Notes under the pieces: model-generated | Seen by the model: only the letters and a program-made list of their open reading frames with translations | What the model was told of the DNA's origin: nothing | Database searches by the model: none | Position numbers and translations under genes: made by a program | Source: Echinicola pacifica DSM 19836 | GTDB taxonomy: Bacteria > Bacteroidota > Bacteroidia > Cytophagales > Cyclobacteriaceae | Assembly: GCF_000373245.1 (NCBI RefSeq) | Contig: NZ_KB890757.1 | Location: 146,651 to 210,650, forward strand | Reading direction: 5' to 3' | Length of the DNA: 64,000 nucleotides | Shown here: in pieces, positions 9,656 to 20,302 of the stretch | How the letters are laid out: the number at the start of each line of letters is the position of its first letter | Position numbering within the stretch: the first letter of the stretch is position 1

Positions 9656-9835
9656 ATGGCAAAGGTAAAAGTAACTCAAATCAGGAGTATCATCAGTAGA
9701 CCGAAAGACCAAAAAGCAACTATCGTCGCTCTTGGTCTTGGTAAAATCAACAAGTCTGTGGAAGTAGAAAATACCCCGCAGATCGCCGGAATGATTAGTA
9801 AAGTTAGTCACCTTGTAAAAGTAGAGGAAGCCTAA
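9656..9835 (+). CDS. rpmD: 50S ribosomal protein L30
   Basis: 59 residues from ATG 9656 ([20 protein letters not shown]), the normal L30 length. An upstream Met in the same frame (9617) lies inside rpsE and would add 13 residues foreign to the family, so the shorter start is chosen. Confidence 0.96.
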   Translation: MAKVKVTQIRSIISRPKDQKATIVALGLGKINKSVEVENTPQIAGMISKVSHLVKVEEA

Positions 9836-9837
9836 TT

Positions 9838-10284
9838 ATGAAATTACATACATTACAACCCGCAGAAGGATCCGTAAAAAACCGTAAAAGAATCGGTAGA
9901 GGACAAGGATCCGGTAGAGGTGGAACTTCCACTAGAGGACACAAAGGAGCGCAATCCAGATCTGGATATAGCCGTAAGCTTGGGTTTGAAGGTGGCCAGA
10001 TGCCCCTACAAAGACGTGTTCCTAAGTTCGGTTTTAAGAACCACAACAGAATTGAATTTAAACCTTTAAATTTAGATGTGCTCCAGTCTTTGGCCGAAAA
10101 GCTTGATACTGACACCATTAACGTGGATGTGCTCATCGATAACGGTTTAGTTTCGAAAAAAGATGTTGTAAAAGTCCTAGGAAGAGGCGAACTTACGATC
10201 AAATTAAACGTAAGCGCTCATTATTTCTCAGCTTCTGCCATTGAATCCATCGAGAAACAAGGCGGGACTGCTAACAAGATTTAA
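9838..10284 (+). CDS. rplO: 50S ribosomal protein L15
   Basis: 148 residues. The glycine/arginine-rich N-terminal segment (RKRIGRGQGSGRGGTSTRGHKG) and GFEGGQMPLQRRVPKFGF are L15 hallmarks. A late assembly protein in the spc block directly before secY. Confidence 0.98.
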   Translation: MKLHTLQPAEGSVKNRKRIGRGQGSGRGGTSTRGHKGAQSRSGYSRKLGFEGGQMPLQRRVPKFGFKNHNRIEFKPLNLDVLQSLAEKLDTDTINVDVLIDNGLVSKKDVVKVLGRGELTIKLNVSAHYFSASAIESIEKQGGTANKI

Positions 10285-10286
10285 GA

Positions 10287-11603
10287 ATGAAAAAATTTAT
10301 CTCAACAGTTAAGAACATCTTTTCTATTGAAGATCTAAGAATCCGTATCCTGAATACAATCGGTTTTCTGGTTGTATTCAGATTGGGTTCTTATATCGTT
10401 TTGCCAGGAGTAGACCCTGATCAACTCTCTGGCTCATCAGAAGGGATCTTTGGCTTGATCGACACTTTCTTAGGTGGCGCATTTAGCAATGCCTCTATCT
10501 TCGGATTAGGTATCATGCCATATATTTCCGCATCCATTGTGTTGCAACTATTAACTGTTGGAGTTCCTTATTTCCAAAAGCTCCAGAAGGAAGGTGAATC
10601 TGGCCGTAAAAGGATCAACCAGATCACTAGAGTGTTGACCATTCTTATTACGCTGGCGCAGGGAATTGGGTATATTTCTGCTACTATTCCTAATGAGGCC
10701 ATCATGGTAAGCAAGACGCTGTTTATGTTCAGCTCTCTCGTATTACTTGTCGCCGGTACCATGTTCTGCATGTGGCTAGGTGAGAAGATTACAGAGAAAG
10801 GAATCGGAAACGGTATCTCCATGCTGATTATGATCGGTATCATTTCTAATCTTCCTGGAGCACTCCTTGGTGAAGTAGTTACCAAAGGTACCTCAGGAGC
10901 TCTGCTATTGATCATCGAATTCTTCGTGTTGTTCTTCGTTGTTGTGGGTGTTGTAGCCCTTACTGAGGCCACTCGTAGGATCCCCGTTCAGTATGCTAAG
11001 CAAGTAGTAGGAGGTAAAGTCTATGGCGGTCAGCGTCAGTATATCCCTATCAAAGTGAATGCATCCGGTGTAATGCCGATTATCTTTGCACAATCTCTGA
11101 TGTTTGTACCTGCTTTGATCGCTCAAATCTGGGCTTCAGAAAGTGATATTGCCAACTATATTGGTAGTACTTTCAGTAACCCGACCTCCTGGCAGTATAA
11201 TCTGGTGTTTGCCATTATGATTATATTGTTCACTTTCTTCTACACTGCTATTACCGTAAATCCGGAGCAGATTGCAGACGATATGAAAAGAAACGGTGGT
11301 TTTGTGCCAGGCGTCAAGCCAGGAGCCCCAACTGCCGATTTTATTGACAATATCATTTCCAGAATTACACTTCCTGGATCTGTGTTGCTCGCTCTGGTAG
11401 CCATTATGCCTGCCTTTGCGATGATTGCTGGAGTAAGTAATCAGTTTGCACAGTTTTATGGAGGTACCTCTCTATTGATTATGGTAGGGGTGATTATGGA
11501 TACTTTGCGTCAGATAGAAAGCTACCTGTTGATGAGACATTATGAAGGAATGATGAAGAGTGGCAATATGAAGAATAATCCTTCTAACTACGCAGTAGCA
11601 TAA
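10287..11603 (+). CDS. secY: Preprotein translocase subunit SecY
   Basis: 438 residues with ten membrane helices expected; FRLGSYIVLPGVDP in helix 1-plug, GLGIMPYISASIVLQLL in helix 2 and the cytoplasmic loop RRIPVQYAKQVVGG are SecY signatures. It forms the protein-conducting channel in the inner membrane that exports the many signal-peptide proteins encoded later in this window. 2 bp after rplO. Confidence 0.98.
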   Translation: MKKFISTVKNIFSIEDLRIRILNTIGFLVVFRLGSYIVLPGVDPDQLSGSSEGIFGLIDTFLGGAFSNASIFGLGIMPYISASIVLQLLTVGVPYFQKLQKEGESGRKRINQITRVLTILITLAQGIGYISATIPNEAIMVSKTLFMFSSLVLLVAGTMFCMWLGEKITEKGIGNGISMLIMIGIISNLPGALLGEVVTKGTSGALLLIIEFFVLFFVVVGVVALTEATRRIPVQYAKQVVGGKVYGGQRQYIPIKVNASGVMPIIFAQSLMFVPALIAQIWASESDIANYIGSTFSNPTSWQYNLVFAIMIILFTFFYTAITVNPEQIADDMKRNGGFVPGVKPGAPTADFIDNIISRITLPGSVLLALVAIMPAFAMIAGVSNQFAQFYGGTSLLIMVGVIMDTLRQIESYLLMRHYEGMMKSGNMKNNPSNYAVA

Positions 11604-11606
11604 TAT

Positions 11607-12380
11607 ATGATACACTACAAGACTTCGGAAGAAGTCCAGTTGATAAAAGATAGTGCTGAAATATTAGGTAAGGCTCACGGTGAAGTGGCCAAGCTTGTAA
11701 AGGAAGGGGTAAAGACCTCTGAATTAGATAAGATTGCAGAAGAGTATATTAGGGATCACGGAGGAGTACCTTCTTTTAAAGGATACAATGGTTTTCCCTC
11801 TTCACTTTGTATTTCTGTGAACGAAGTAGTAGTTCACGGATTTCCAAGTGGATATGTTTTGAAAGATGGCGATATAATCTCAGTAGATTGTGGAGTCTTT
11901 CACCAAGGTTTTCATAGCGATTGCGCTTATACTTACCCTGTCGGTGAAGTTTCTCCAAAAATATTGTCATTACTCAAAGACACGAAAGAATCATTGTATC
12001 TCGGTATTGAAAAAGCTGTGTTCGGTAATCGGATTGGCGATGTCGGTAATGCGATACAGAAGTTCGTTGAATCAAAAGGTTATACTGTAGTACGTGAGCT
12101 TGTAGGACACGGAGTAGGCAGAAGCCTTCACGAGTCACCGGAAGTTCCTAATTACGGAAAAAAAGGAAGTGGGCCTCAGCTCAAGGAAGGAATGGTCATC
12201 GCAATAGAGCCGATGGTCAATCTGGGAACGCGAAACATCGTTCAAGAGCGAGACGGATGGACGATCAGGACTGCTGATCGGAAGCCCTCGGCCCATTATG
12301 AGCATACCATTGCGGTATTTGAGGATCGAACAGAAATACTTACAACACATCAATACATAGAAGAAAACTTTAAATTCTAA
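11607..12380 (+). CDS. map: Methionine aminopeptidase, type I
   Basis: 257 residues, type I length without N-terminal extension. The metal-binding set is visible: the two Asp of [18 protein letters not shown], the His of [10 protein letters not shown], and Glu of [11 protein letters not shown] and of the C-terminal half. Removes initiator Met from nascent proteins. Three bases after secY and two before infA. Confidence 0.97.
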   Translation: MIHYKTSEEVQLIKDSAEILGKAHGEVAKLVKEGVKTSELDKIAEEYIRDHGGVPSFKGYNGFPSSLCISVNEVVVHGFPSGYVLKDGDIISVDCGVFHQGFHSDCAYTYPVGEVSPKILSLLKDTKESLYLGIEKAVFGNRIGDVGNAIQKFVESKGYTVVRELVGHGVGRSLHESPEVPNYGKKGSGPQLKEGMVIAIEPMVNLGTRNIVQERDGWTIRTADRKPSAHYEHTIAVFEDRTEILTTHQYIEENFKF

Positions 12381-12382
12381 AT

Positions 12383-12601
12383 ATGGCTAAACAAGCATCT
12401 ATAGAGCAAGATGGCACTATCATAGAAGCGTTGTCAAACGCAATGTTTAAAGTGGAACTGGAGAATGGGCATCAGCTGATCGCACATATTTCCGGTAAAA
12501 TGCGAATGAACTATATAAAGATCCTGCCAGGAGATAAGGTAAAACTTGAAATGTCTCCCTATGATCTTTCTAAAGGAAGAATTGTATATCGGTATAAATA
12601 A
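12383..12601 (+). CDS. infA: Translation initiation factor IF-1
   Basis: 72 residues, exact IF-1 length; single OB fold with [20 protein letters not shown] and [11 protein letters not shown]. Binds the 30S A site during initiation. It lies between map and rpmJ. Confidence 0.97.
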   Translation: MAKQASIEQDGTIIEALSNAMFKVELENGHQLIAHISGKMRMNYIKILPGDKVKLEMSPYDLSKGRIVYRYK

Positions 12602-12607
12602 AATGTC

Positions 12608-12724
12608 ATGAAAGTAAAGGCATCTATTAAAAAGAGAAGTGTTGACTGTAAAGTGATCAGAAGAAAAGGAAAACTTTACGTAATCAACAAAAAGAATCCT
12701 AAGTTTAAACAAAGACAAGGTTAA
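12608..12724 (+). CDS. rpmJ: 50S ribosomal protein L36, zinc-free form
   Basis: 38 residues, starting [20 protein letters not shown] and ending NPKFKQRQG. The usual C-x2-C...C...H zinc site is lost: only one Cys remains, the first is Ser, and the C-terminal His position is Phe. Small enough to be easily missed. It occupies the conserved infA-rpmJ-rpsM position. Confidence 0.97.
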   Translation: MKVKASIKKRSVDCKVIRRKGKLYVINKKNPKFKQRQG

Positions 12725-12728
12725 AATT

Positions 12729-13106
12729 ATGGCAAGAATTGCAGGTGTTGACATTCCCGACAATAAGCGCGGGGAGATAGGCTTAACCTATATTTTTGGT
12801 ATAGGCAGAAGCTCAGCTAGAGCTATCCTTACTAAGGCAGGGATATCATATGATAAGAAAGCAGGAGAATGGACTGATGATGAGTCCACTGCTATCAGAA
12901 ATATCATCGCAGAAGAATTTAAGACTGAGGGTGTCCTTAAGTCTGAGGTTCAGTTGAACATCAAACGTTTGATGGATATTGGATGTTATCGCGGTCTTCG
13001 TCACAGAAAAGGGCTTCCAGTAAGAGGTCAGAAGACTAAGAACAACGCTAGAACTAGAAAAGGTAAGAGAAAGACTGTTGCTAACAAAAAGAAAGCAACT
13101 AAATAA
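12729..13106 (+). CDS. rpsM: 30S ribosomal protein S13
   Basis: 125 residues. [21 protein letters not shown] and the C-terminal [22 protein letters not shown] are diagnostic; the basic tail contacts P-site tRNA. First S-protein of the alpha block, 4 bp after rpmJ. Confidence 0.98.
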   Translation: MARIAGVDIPDNKRGEIGLTYIFGIGRSSARAILTKAGISYDKKAGEWTDDESTAIRNIIAEEFKTEGVLKSEVQLNIKRLMDIGCYRGLRHRKGLPVRGQKTKNNARTRKGKRKTVANKKKATK

Positions 13107-13121
13107 ATCTTGATTTAGATT

Positions 13122-13520
13122 ATGGCTCAGAGAAGAAACGATAAAGCTAAAGGGAAAAAGAGAGTTGTTAAAGTAGAAGCAGTAGGCCAAGTGCATATTA
13201 AAGCTTCCTTTAATAATATCATTATTTCCATTACCAATAATGCAGGTCAAGTGATTTCTTGGGCTTCTGCCGGTAAAATGGGATTCAGGGGTTCTAAGAA
13301 AAACACTCCATATGCTGCACAGATGGCCGCTCAAAATTGCGGACAGGTAGCTTATGACCTAGGTTTGAGAAAAATCGAGGTGTTTGTAAAAGGTCCAGGT
13401 GCTGGTAGAGAATCAGCTATCAGAACATTGCAAAATGTAGGTCTTGATGTGACTACGATTATTGATGTGACTCCACTTCCGCACAACGGATGTCGTCCTC
13501 CAAAACGTAGAAGAGTATAA
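13122..13520 (+). CDS. rpsK: 30S ribosomal protein S11
   Basis: 132 residues: [18 protein letters not shown] and the C-terminal [18 protein letters not shown] are the S11 signatures. Part of the platform near the mRNA exit. Lies between rpsM and rpsD as in most bacteria. Confidence 0.98.
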   Translation: MAQRRNDKAKGKKRVVKVEAVGQVHIKASFNNIIISITNNAGQVISWASAGKMGFRGSKKNTPYAAQMAAQNCGQVAYDLGLRKIEVFVKGPGAGRESAIRTLQNVGLDVTTIIDVTPLPHNGCRPPKRRRV

Positions 13521-13537
13521 TTTAACGAAGAAATAGA

Positions 13538-14143
13538 ATGGCAAGATATAGAGGTCCAAAAGCGAAAATTTCCAGGAAATTCGGAGAGCCTATCGAGGGA
13601 CAAAGCAAGGCGCTTCAAAAGAAAAACTATCCTCCAGGCCAACACGGTAGAGGTAGAAGAAAGAAGCAGTCTGAATATGCTATTCAGCTTGCTGAAAAGC
13701 AAAAAGCTAAATACATCTACGGCGTACTGGAGAGACAGTTTGCTAAAATGTTTAACATTGCTTCCAGAAAACAAGGAATTACAGGTGAAAACCTTCTCCA
13801 ATTGTTGGAAGCTCGTCTAGACAATACAGTGTATAGAATGGGTATCTCCCCTACCCGAAGAGGCGCCAGACAGTTGGTTTCTCATAAGCATATCCTGGTA
13901 AATGGTGAGTTGGTAAATATACCTTCTTACTCCCTTAAGCCAGGGGATATCGTATCAGTAAGAGAAAGATCTAAGTCTTTGGAAGCAATATCTTCCAGCT
14001 TGGCAGGTCAACCTTCTAATCGATATTCATGGATAGAGTGGGATAATACATCCTTATCCGGTAAGTTCGTTAGTATTCCAGTAAGAGAAGACATCCCTGA
14101 GAATATCAAAGAACAACTTATCGTTGAACTCTACTCTAAGTAA
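13538..14143 (+). CDS. rpsD: 30S ribosomal protein S4
   Basis: 201 residues. [19 protein letters not shown] opens the protein and the S4 RNA-binding domain shows as [20 protein letters not shown] and [14 protein letters not shown]. No N-terminal cysteines, so it is the zinc-free form. S4 starts 16S assembly and also affects RNA polymerase in other bacteria. Confidence 0.98.
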   Translation: MARYRGPKAKISRKFGEPIEGQSKALQKKNYPPGQHGRGRRKKQSEYAIQLAEKQKAKYIYGVLERQFAKMFNIASRKQGITGENLLQLLEARLDNTVYRMGISPTRRGARQLVSHKHILVNGELVNIPSYSLKPGDIVSVRERSKSLEAISSSLAGQPSNRYSWIEWDNTSLSGKFVSIPVREDIPENIKEQLIVELYSK

Positions 14144-14177
14144 TAACTAAACTTTCTGACTTAAAAGAACTATTGAT

Positions 14178-15167
14178 ATGTCCATACTTGCATTTCAAAT
14201 GCCCGAAAAAGTGGTGATGGAAAAAGCCGATGATTTTCACGGTTTGTTCACTTTTAAGCCTCTCGAAAAAGGTTACGGGGTTACAATTGGTAATGCGCTG
14301 AGAAGAATCTTGCTCTCTTCCTTAGAGGGCTACGCCATCACCTCGGTGAAATTACCTGGTGTAGTTCATGAATTTTCTACCATCGAAGGGGTTGTGGAAG
14401 ACGTTACTGACATCATCCTTAACCTCAAGCAGGTGAGGCTTAAGAAAATCCATGACTCCATAGATGGTAAAATTACCGTGGAAGTTAAAAACCAAGATGT
14501 TTTTACTGCTGGAGATATCGCTAAGTTTACCTCTTCATTTGAGGTTTTGAACCCCGATTTGGTAATCTGTCACTTGGATGACTCTAAAAGCTTCGAAATC
14601 GAAATTACAGTAGAAAAAGGTAGAGGATACCTTCCTGCTGAAGAATCTAAGCCAAAAGAGCAGGTGTTCGGAGTTATTCCTATTGATGCCATCTTTACGC
14701 CTATCAAAAACGTAAAGTATAGCGTGGAAAATACTAGGGTAGAACAAAAAACTGACTTTGAAAAGTTAGTCCTTGAAGTTTCTACTGACGGTTCTATCCA
14801 CCCTGAAAAAGCGCTTCAGGAATCTGCCAAAATCCTAATTCAGCATTTTATGCTGTTCTCCGATCAGACGATGGTCATCGACACCCCAGGTGGAGATTCC
14901 CCAGAGCCTATCGACGAGGAATTCCTTCACATGCGTAAGTTGCTTAAAACTCCGCTTAGTGATCTTGATCTGTCAGTTAGGGCATTCAACTGCCTCAAAG
15001 CCGCAGATGTGAAGACTCTGGGAGACCTTGCAAAACTGGAGATTTCTGATATGATGAAATTCAGAAACTTCGGTAAGAAATCTCTGGCTGAATTGGAGCA
15101 GTTAATCCAAGAAAAAGGATTGCAGTTCGGCATGGACATATCTAAGTATAAACTTGACGAAGAATAA
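14178..15167 (+). CDS. rpoA: RNA polymerase alpha subunit
   Basis: 329 residues. The N-terminal assembly domain (about 1-230) contains [20 protein letters not shown] and the C-terminal domain (about 255-329) contains [19 protein letters not shown] with the helix-hairpin-helix [16 protein letters not shown]. It dimerises to nucleate polymerase and contacts UP elements and activators. 34 bp downstream of rpsD and 6 bp before rplQ. Confidence 0.98.
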   Translation: MSILAFQMPEKVVMEKADDFHGLFTFKPLEKGYGVTIGNALRRILLSSLEGYAITSVKLPGVVHEFSTIEGVVEDVTDIILNLKQVRLKKIHDSIDGKITVEVKNQDVFTAGDIAKFTSSFEVLNPDLVICHLDDSKSFEIEITVEKGRGYLPAEESKPKEQVFGVIPIDAIFTPIKNVKYSVENTRVEQKTDFEKLVLEVSTDGSIHPEKALQESAKILIQHFMLFSDQTMVIDTPGGDSPEPIDEEFLHMRKLLKTPLSDLDLSVRAFNCLKAADVKTLGDLAKLEISDMMKFRNFGKKSLAELEQLIQEKGLQFGMDISKYKLDEE

Positions 15168-15173
15168 TAAAAG

Positions 15174-15722
15174 ATGAGACACGGTAAGAAATTTAATCAC
15201 CTTGGCAGAACGGCCTCTCACAGGAAAGCAATGCTTTCTAATATGGCGGCCTCTCTGATTCTTCACAAGCGAATTTCCACAACGCTTGCTAAGGCCAAGG
15301 AATTAAGAAAATATGTAGAGCCTCTAGTTACTAGAGCCAAAGAAGATACTACGCACAACAGACGTATTGCCTTCTCTTACCTTCAAGATAAAGAAGCGAT
15401 CAAAGCTCTTTTCGGTGAGGTAGTGGAAAAAGTTTCCAATAGACCAGGTGGTTACACCCGAATCATTAAAACCGGTTATAGAATCGGTGATAATGCCGAA
15501 ATGTGTATCATCGAGCTAGTGGACTTCAATGAACTGATGCTGAAAGATGCTCAGCCTGAGAAGAAGAAAACCAGAAGAAGCCGTCGTAGCGCTGGCGCTG
15601 CCGATGCTACTACTGAAACTAAAGCCCCTGAGGCTAAAGCAGAAGCACCAGAAGCAAAAGCCTCTGATGACAATGCGGCTGATGGTAATGCTGATTCGGA
15701 CAAAGAAACTAAGTCTGAATAA
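15174..15722 (+). CDS. rplQ: 50S ribosomal protein L17 with acidic/Ala-rich tail
   Basis: 182 residues, against about 120-130 in E. coli. The core (1-125) has [20 protein letters not shown] and [19 protein letters not shown]. After a basic [10 protein letters not shown] stretch comes a tail of about 45 residues rich in Ala, Glu, Lys and Asp, low in complexity and probably disordered. Similar extensions occur in other Bacteroidota, but its role is unknown. It ends the ribosomal operon. Confidence 0.96.
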   Translation: MRHGKKFNHLGRTASHRKAMLSNMAASLILHKRISTTLAKAKELRKYVEPLVTRAKEDTTHNRRIAFSYLQDKEAIKALFGEVVEKVSNRPGGYTRIIKTGYRIGDNAEMCIIELVDFNELMLKDAQPEKKKTRRSRRSAGAADATTETKAPEAKAEAPEAKASDDNAADGNADSDKETKSE

Positions 15723-15749
15723 TAAATGTATTGCCGTTTATAAATATTC

Positions 15750-15787
15750 AAAAAAGGGGTTGGACTTAGGTTCAATCCCTTTTTTAT
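15750..15787 (+). terminator. Terminator of the ribosomal operon
   Basis: A stem of about 13 bp (AAAAAAGGGGTTG pairing with CAATCCCTTTTTT, one G-T pair) 27 bp after the rplQ stop, with a T-rich end. Confidence 0.85.
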
Positions 15788-15829
15788 TATCCTTTTTAAA
15801 ATTATCCTGTCACTTAGTGATAAAATCCT

Positions 15830-15837
15830 TAAATTTG
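15830..15837 (+). promoter_or_regulatory. Promoter -7 element for carA
   Basis: TAAATTTG, an exact TAnnTTTG, 19 bp before the carA ATG. No clear TTTG lies at the -33 position, so transcription strength is uncertain. Confidence 0.5.
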
Positions 15838-15855
15838 GACATTCAATTTCGATAA

Positions 15856-16947
15856 ATGGACAAACATAAAGCAACACTCCTTCTTGAAGATGGTACCGTA
15901 TTCCACGGCACCCTGATTGGTAAACATGGTACTAATGGTGGCGAAATCTGTTTTAATACAGGTATGACCGGCTATCAGGAAATCTATACAGACCCTTCCT
16001 ATACCGGCCAAATAATCGTAACCACTACCTCCCATATCGGTAATTATGGTGTGATAGATAGTGAAACCGAATCCGATAACCCCACCATTGGCGGGCTAGT
16101 CGTTAATAGTTTCTCTGATATCTATAGCCGTTTGGATGCGACCCAGTCGCTTCAGGATTACCTAGAGCAACACGGAATCACTGGTATCGCTGATGTCGAT
16201 ACCCGTAAGATCGTTCGCCATATCAGGTCCAAAGGTGCGATGAATGCCATCATTAGCTCTGAATATGATACAATCGAAGAACTTCAAAAAGAACTTGAAA
16301 AAGTCCCTTCTATGGAAGGATTGGAGCTTTCTTCTCAGGTATGTACCAAAGAGCCCTACTTTATCGGTGAGGAAACCGCCTCTATCAAGGTGGCTTGTAT
16401 CGATTATGGGATTAAGAAAAACATCCTTCGTAACTTAGCCAGCCGTGGCGTGTACTGTAAAGTATTTCCCGCCAAAACAGCGGTGAGCGAAATGGAAGCT
16501 TGGCAGCCCGACGCTTATTTCCTCTCCAACGGACCAGGTGATCCTGCCGTAATGGACTATGCTGTCGACACGGTGAAAGAAGTTCTCGAACTTAATAAGC
16601 CAGTCTTCGGTATCTGCCTTGGACATCAATTGCTCGCAGAAGCAGTAGGTATCAAAACCTATAAAATGCACCATGGACACCGTGGACTAAACCACCCTAT
16701 CAAAAACCTGATAACAGGTATGAGCGAAATCACCTCCCAAAATCATGGATTTAATGTGGTGCGTGAAGATGCTGAAAACAACCCTCAGGTCGAAATTACT
16801 CATGTACACTTGAATGATAATACTGTCGCAGGCATCAAGCTGAAAGACCGTCCAGCATTCTCCGTACAGTATCACCCAGAGTCTTCCCCAGGGCCTCATG
16901 ACTCTAGGTATCTCTTTGACGATTTTGTAGCAATGATCAAAAAATAA
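15856..16947 (+). CDS. carA: Carbamoyl-phosphate synthase small (glutaminase) subunit
   Basis: 363 residues. The N-terminal half carries EICFNTGMTGYQEIYTDPSY; the C-terminal class I glutamine amidotransferase domain has the nucleophile Cys254 in GICLGHQLLA and the His/Glu of YHPESSPGPHDS. It supplies ammonia to CarB for pyrimidine and arginine synthesis. carB is not in this window. It stands alone between two terminators. Confidence 0.97.
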   Translation: MDKHKATLLLEDGTVFHGTLIGKHGTNGGEICFNTGMTGYQEIYTDPSYTGQIIVTTTSHIGNYGVIDSETESDNPTIGGLVVNSFSDIYSRLDATQSLQDYLEQHGITGIADVDTRKIVRHIRSKGAMNAIISSEYDTIEELQKELEKVPSMEGLELSSQVCTKEPYFIGEETASIKVACIDYGIKKNILRNLASRGVYCKVFPAKTAVSEMEAWQPDAYFLSNGPGDPAVMDYAVDTVKEVLELNKPVFGICLGHQLLAEAVGIKTYKMHHGHRGLNHPIKNLITGMSEITSQNHGFNVVREDAENNPQVEITHVHLNDNTVAGIKLKDRPAFSVQYHPESSPGPHDSRYLFDDFVAMIKK

Positions 16948-16948
16948 T

Positions 16949-16980
16949 AAAGCCTGGCGGTACTTCCGCCTCGCTTTTTT
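16949..16980 (+). terminator. Terminator after carA
   Basis: AAAGCctGGCGG / CCGCCtcGCTTT stem with a TACTT loop and a run of six T, directly after the carA stop. Confidence 0.8.
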
Positions 16981-17002
16981 AATTTATATTTCGATATTTT
17001 AA

Positions 17003-18313
<1,311 letters not shown>

Positions 18314-18337
18314 GGAAATCATCCCTTCTATAAATTT

Positions 18338-18369
18338 AAAAACATCTGTCTCGGCAGATGTTTTTTTTT
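18338..18369 (+). terminator. Terminator after eno
   Basis: AAAAACATCTG / CAGATGTTTTT hairpin with a six-base loop and nine T residues, about 25 bp after the eno stop. Confidence 0.9.
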
Positions 18370-18574
18370 GCCGTGCATGCTAAACACCAGGATGGTTTAA
18401 GTTCCTTACGGACCTGCTGGCACAGACCAATGGTGGATGGTATGAGTGTTTATGACGATCCGAAATTTGATTGCCGCCTAAAATAAAGGTTTGCCCTAAG
18501 CTTCAAGCCTTCTAAGTACCGAATCCATAAACCCTTATTGTATAACAGATTTAAAAATTATCCCCACTATTCCC

Positions 18575-18582
18575 TATATTTG
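18575..18582 (+). promoter_or_regulatory. Promoter -7 element for the divIC-like gene
   Basis: TATATTTG (exact TAnnTTTG). The start point would be near 18589, which excludes the TTG at 18584 as translation start and supports ATG 18605. The -33 region is weak. Confidence 0.55.
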
Positions 18583-18604
18583 CTTGGAGCAAAAGATAAT
18601 ATCA

Positions 18605-18892
18605 ATGGCCAAATACTTAAAATATACTAAGAACTTCTACTTTATCTTCACGGTACTTTTTGTTGTATGGATGGTATTTATTGACAATAATGACATCATT
18701 AGCCAATTTAAACTCCGTTCCAAACTAAATGGTTTGGAGGATCAAAAGGAGTTTTACATAGAACGTAAAGAAAAAATCAAGGCAGAGCGAGAGGAATTAC
18801 TCAGTAATTATGAACTTTTGGAGAAGTTTGCCCGTGAAAGATATTTAATGAAGAAAAAAACTGAAGACCTCTATGTTATCGTTCAAGAATAA
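18605..18892 (+). CDS. Septum formation initiator, DivIC/FtsB family
   Basis: 95 residues from ATG 18605 (MAKYLKYTKNFYFIFT). One N-terminal membrane helix (about 10-28, FYFIFTVLFVVWMVFI) is followed by a coiled coil (about 45-75, EDQKEFYIERKEKIKAE) and the family ending ARERYLMKKKTEDLYVI. Such proteins link FtsL/FtsQ in the divisome. An in-frame TTG at 18584 overlaps the promoter and was rejected. The gene overlaps the next by 20 bp. Located after eno, as often seen for ftsB in other bacteria. Confidence 0.9.
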   Translation: MAKYLKYTKNFYFIFTVLFVVWMVFIDNNDIISQFKLRSKLNGLEDQKEFYIERKEKIKAEREELLSNYELLEKFARERYLMKKKTEDLYVIVQE

Positions 18893-19445
18893 ATTGACTC
18901 AACTGGCCTTATTGGCTGGTCTATTCCTCGTATTATCCGTAACAAAAAGCTATTCCCAAATCGAATACTATGAGGATGAAGAGCAAAAGGTGCCCTTTAG
19001 CGATAGACTTTATTTTGGAGGTAACCTGGGCTTACAGTTCGGTTATTTGACTTATATCGAAGTGTCTCCATTGGTCGGCGTGATGATCACTGAGCGCTAT
19101 TCTGCAGGTGCTGGCATTACTTACCAATATTTGGAATATAAAGATTATGGCACCTCCTCGAATGTGTATGGTGGAAGGTTATTTAATAGATATAATATCT
19201 CCCCCAATATTTTTGCCCATGCCGAATATGAAAGCCTGAATGTAGAAGCATATAGGAGAAATGATGCGGGTATCCTAGTCTCCGAAAGGGAGTGGGTTCC
19301 AGGCTTATTTCTTGGTGGTGGGTATTTTGTGCCTTTCGGCCGCCGTGGTGGGATGAATTTCACCTTTCTGTACAATGTTCTTTATGTCAATACAAATGCT
19401 ATTTATACTGAACCATATGTGATCCGAGCGGGTTTTGTATTATAG
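18873..19445 (+). CDS. Small outer-membrane beta-barrel protein
   Basis: 190 residues. A signal peptide (LALLAGLFLVLSVTKSYSQ, about 10-29) is followed by alternating beta-strand pattern: LYFGGNLGLQFGYLTYIEVSP, YSAGAGITYQYLEY, GLFLGGGYFVPFG, and a final strand ending RAGFVL, typical of an 8-stranded barrel. Function unknown. The start overlaps the divIC-like gene by 20 bp, so the two are probably co-translated. Confidence 0.8.
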   Translation: MLSFKNKLTQLALLAGLFLVLSVTKSYSQIEYYEDEEQKVPFSDRLYFGGNLGLQFGYLTYIEVSPLVGVMITERYSAGAGITYQYLEYKDYGTSSNVYGGRLFNRYNISPNIFAHAEYESLNVEAYRRNDAGILVSEREWVPGLFLGGGYFVPFGRRGGMNFTFLYNVLYVNTNAIYTEPYVIRAGFVL

Positions 19446-19456
19446 TCTTTTTACTT

Positions 19457-20302
19457 ATGAAATACAATTTATCCTTTATCGATAAAATACACCAGTCCCA
19501 TCAGCAGTGCCCGGATTGCCCCTCACCTAGAATCGTTCAGGAGTTTTTTGAGGGAGTATTAGGAGTGCTCTTTCCCGAATATGCCGTCAAGGTATTGAAG
19601 GACGGTGGAGAAATAGAAGATCGCTTGCATTTTTATCAAGCCGAGTTGGAGGGGATTCTGGGGAGAAATCGTAAACTTATAGATTGCGATAGTAGATCAG
19701 TGGCAGCTCAATTTTTTGAGCAATTGTCCACCGTATTTGATGCCATTCATGAGGATATCGATGCGATGTATGCTGGTGATCCGGCTGCCAAATCCAGAAC
19801 TGAGGTCATCCGAAGTTATCCGGGTTTCTATGCCATCGCTGCTTATCGCCTAGCTCATCAACTGCATAAATTGGGCGTAGCCCTCATTCCCCGAATGATC
19901 ACCGAATTTGCCCATAGCAAAACTGGAATTGAGATTCACCCGGGAGCCAAAATAGGTAGTAACTTCTGCATCGATCATGGCACAGGTATCGTAATCGGTG
20001 AGACCACGGTCATTGGAAATCATGTGAAAATATATCAGGGAGTTACTCTAGGAGCTCTAAGTGTCAATAAAGAAGACGCAGATCTCAAGCGTCACCCCAC
20101 CATTGAGGATGGGGTAGTGATCTATGCCGGAGCTACAATCCTAGGAGGTAATACAGTCATAGGCGCGGAGAGTATAGTAGGCGGAAACGTATGGCTTACC
20201 AAAAGTATTCCCGCAAAAAGTAAAATTTATTATCAGACGAGAATGTATGATGCCAGCGGTGAGACCAATGACATCTACGTATTTAAACACGGAGCTTCAT
20301 GA
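19457..20302 (+). CDS. cysE: Serine O-acetyltransferase
   Basis: 281 residues: an N-terminal helical domain (about 1-140) then a left-handed beta-helix of hexapeptide repeats (EIHPGAKIGSNFCIDHGTGI, GVTLGALSVN, ATILGGNTVIGAESIVGGN). The catalytic His of the IDHGTG motif is present. Makes O-acetylserine for cysteine synthesis. The C-terminus ends KHGAS, without the terminal Ile that inserts into CysK in E. coli. Overlaps cysM by 4 bp. Confidence 0.95.
   Translation: MKYNLSFIDKIHQSHQQCPDCPSPRIVQEFFEGVLGVLFPEYAVKVLKDGGEIEDRLHFYQAELEGILGRNRKLIDCDSRSVAAQFFEQLSTVFDAIHEDIDAMYAGDPAAKSRTEVIRSYPGFYAIAAYRLAHQLHKLGVALIPRMITEFAHSKTGIEIHPGAKIGSNFCIDHGTGIVIGETTVIGNHVKIYQGVTLGALSVNKEDADLKRHPTIEDGVVIYAGATILGGNTVIGAESIVGGNVWLTKSIPAKSKIYYQTRMYDASGETNDIYVFKHGAS

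Noticed and set aside
12846..13334. Minus-strand open frame of 162 codons opposite rpsM-rpsK
   Set aside because: Antisense to two conserved ribosomal genes, no homology features.
18584..18604. TTG start for the divIC-like gene
   Set aside because: It lies right after the -7 element, upstream of the predicted transcription start.
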